Position numbers and translations under genes: made by a program. Below the pieces are notes generated by a model, which had not been told where the DNA came from, made no database searches, and saw nothing but the letters and a program-made list of their open reading frames with translations. A DNA stretch of 6,530 nucleotides, taken from NCBI GenBank assembly GCA_021160625.1, contig JAGHCE010000239.1, forward strand, positions 1 to 6,530, read 5' to 3'. Shown piece by piece: positions 6,002 through 6,530 of this stretch (within the stretch, counting starts at the first letter, position 1; each line of letters opens with the position of its first letter). This DNA is from Planctomycetota bacterium. GTDB taxonomy: Bacteria; Planctomycetota; DG-23; SLPQ01.

Positions 6002-6125
6002 TGAGCGCTATTGCAGCGCGATTGGGGGAAACTTTCGGCTCTGCCGTGCGTCAAAAGGCTTAGCGTAAACCCAAGGCCGTCGAAGAAATCTACTAATGTG
6101 CATAATACCCTTCAAGGAGCCCTAT

Positions 6126-6345
6126 ATGGCATCGATTCGGAGCATCCGAGGGGTGTTTCTTGCTGTAGCCCTCCTGGCCGCACTGTGCGACGCCGTATCA
6201 GGGGCCACGTACGAAGTCGGCCCCTCTATGGCCTATACGATCATCTCCGACGTGCCGCTGGCTGTCATCGCCGCCTTTCTTGGCGCCGCGCCCACTGCTT
6301 TCGGCGAGGCGTATGGGACGTTTGAGTTTATGGGGGGGCGTTATG
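6126..6345 (+). pseudogene. Signal-peptide ORF resembling a decayed beta-helix protein N-terminus
   Basis: ATG 6126 has AAGGAG at 6114-6119, six bases upstream. The frame encodes a clear signal peptide (MASIRSIRGVFLAVALLAAL, cut probably after VSGA). It is followed by TYEVGPSMAYTIISDVPLAV, which aligns with YEVGPGKAYESIGAVPWESL of the gene at 4553. After about residue 48 the similarity is lost and the GDTVRI segment is missing. The frame itself stays open to the window edge (6530), but from about 6340 it is arginine- and histidine-rich and runs through the next gene in another frame, so I end the feature at the in-frame ATG of that gene (6343-6345). It could be a truncated duplicate, an internal deletion that joined two genes, or a real small secreted protein whose end lies further right. 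Confidence 0.45.
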
Positions 6346-6369
6346 ATTGCATGGAAGAAAGGATATGTC

Positions 6370-6530
6370 ATGGACAATTTTCACAGACACGTCACGAGGG
6401 TAGCGGAGGGCGTCTTTTTCGCGATTCTGATCTTCGTGTCGCTAAGCGGGGTGTGCAACGCCACCACCTATTATATGCCGGACGACTACTCGACGATAGC
6501 CGATGCGTTCGACCCGTCGACCGGTATATC
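6370..6530 (+). CDS. Secreted protein, probably beta-helix type, N-terminal part (runs off right edge)
   Basis: ATG 6370 has GAAAGGA at 6357-6363, six bases upstream. The 53 visible residues begin with a signal peptide: basic MDNFHRHVTR, then a hydrophobic core EGVFFAILIFVSLSG and a likely cut after CNA (about residue 31). The mature start TTYYMPDDYSTIADAFD matches the common opening of secreted right-handed beta-helix proteins (Y-V-P-D-D-Y-x-T-I-x-x-A-x-D). The frame is open at the window edge. An in-frame ATG at 6343 would add nine residues (MIAWKKGYV) but lacks a clear ribosome site. It follows two other secreted-protein ORFs on the same strand, so the region looks like a cluster of exported beta-helix genes. 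Substrate and activity cannot be judged from this fragment. Confidence 0.65.
   Translation, partial: MDNFHRHVTRVAEGVFFAILIFVSLSGVCNATTYYMPDDYSTIADAFDPSTGI

Noticed and set aside
6005..6019. Short hairpin GCGCT-ATTGC-AGCGC right after the beta-helix gene.
   Set aside because: The five-pair stem has no following T tract, so it is not a convincing terminator.
6001..6063. A 20-codon ORF whose ATG overlaps the stop codon of the beta-helix gene (TAATG).
   Set aside because: The peptide has no recognisable features, no separate ribosome site, and only the chance overlap supports it.

Overview
The window reads as chromosomal DNA of a high-GC, Gram-negative-type bacterium, probably from an uncultured lineage. 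Three things suggest this: secreted right-handed beta-helix proteins, intergenic regions packed with palindromic repeats, and trpC standing apart from other trp genes. Planctomycetota, Hydrogenedentota or a similar group would fit, but that is inference and no rRNA or marker gene is present to fix it.

Layout. Positions 1-894 (minus strand) hold a two-gene operon: a YjbQ/UPF0047 protein followed, with an ATGA stop/start overlap, by the first 168 codons of a major facilitator transporter that runs off the left edge. Positions 895-1325 are a divergent intergenic region filled by a mosaic of hairpin repeats, with a candidate trpC promoter at its right end. Positions 1326-2123 (plus) encode a complete indole-3-glycerol phosphate synthase. 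Positions 2124-2346, between convergent trpC and the kinase, hold a second copy of the same repeat mosaic. Positions 2347-4170 (minus) encode a soluble PAS-containing sensor histidine kinase with no receiver domain and no response regulator in view. Positions 4171-4552 are a divergent control region with a good promoter in each direction. From 4553 to the right edge (plus) come secreted-protein genes: a complete 482-residue beta-helix protein, a short signal-peptide ORF that looks like a decayed relative, and the start of another secreted, probably beta-helix, protein.

How the parts relate. The YjbQ/transporter pair is probably co-translated. trpC belongs to tryptophan synthesis. The kinase and the beta-helix cluster are divergently transcribed from one 382-base region, so the kinase might sense conditions relevant to the secreted proteins; this is context only. 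The most unusual structure is the intergenic repeat system. Short linkers are conserved between copies while the hairpins between them differ, and three copies of a unit of about 60 bases with two hairpins can be seen.
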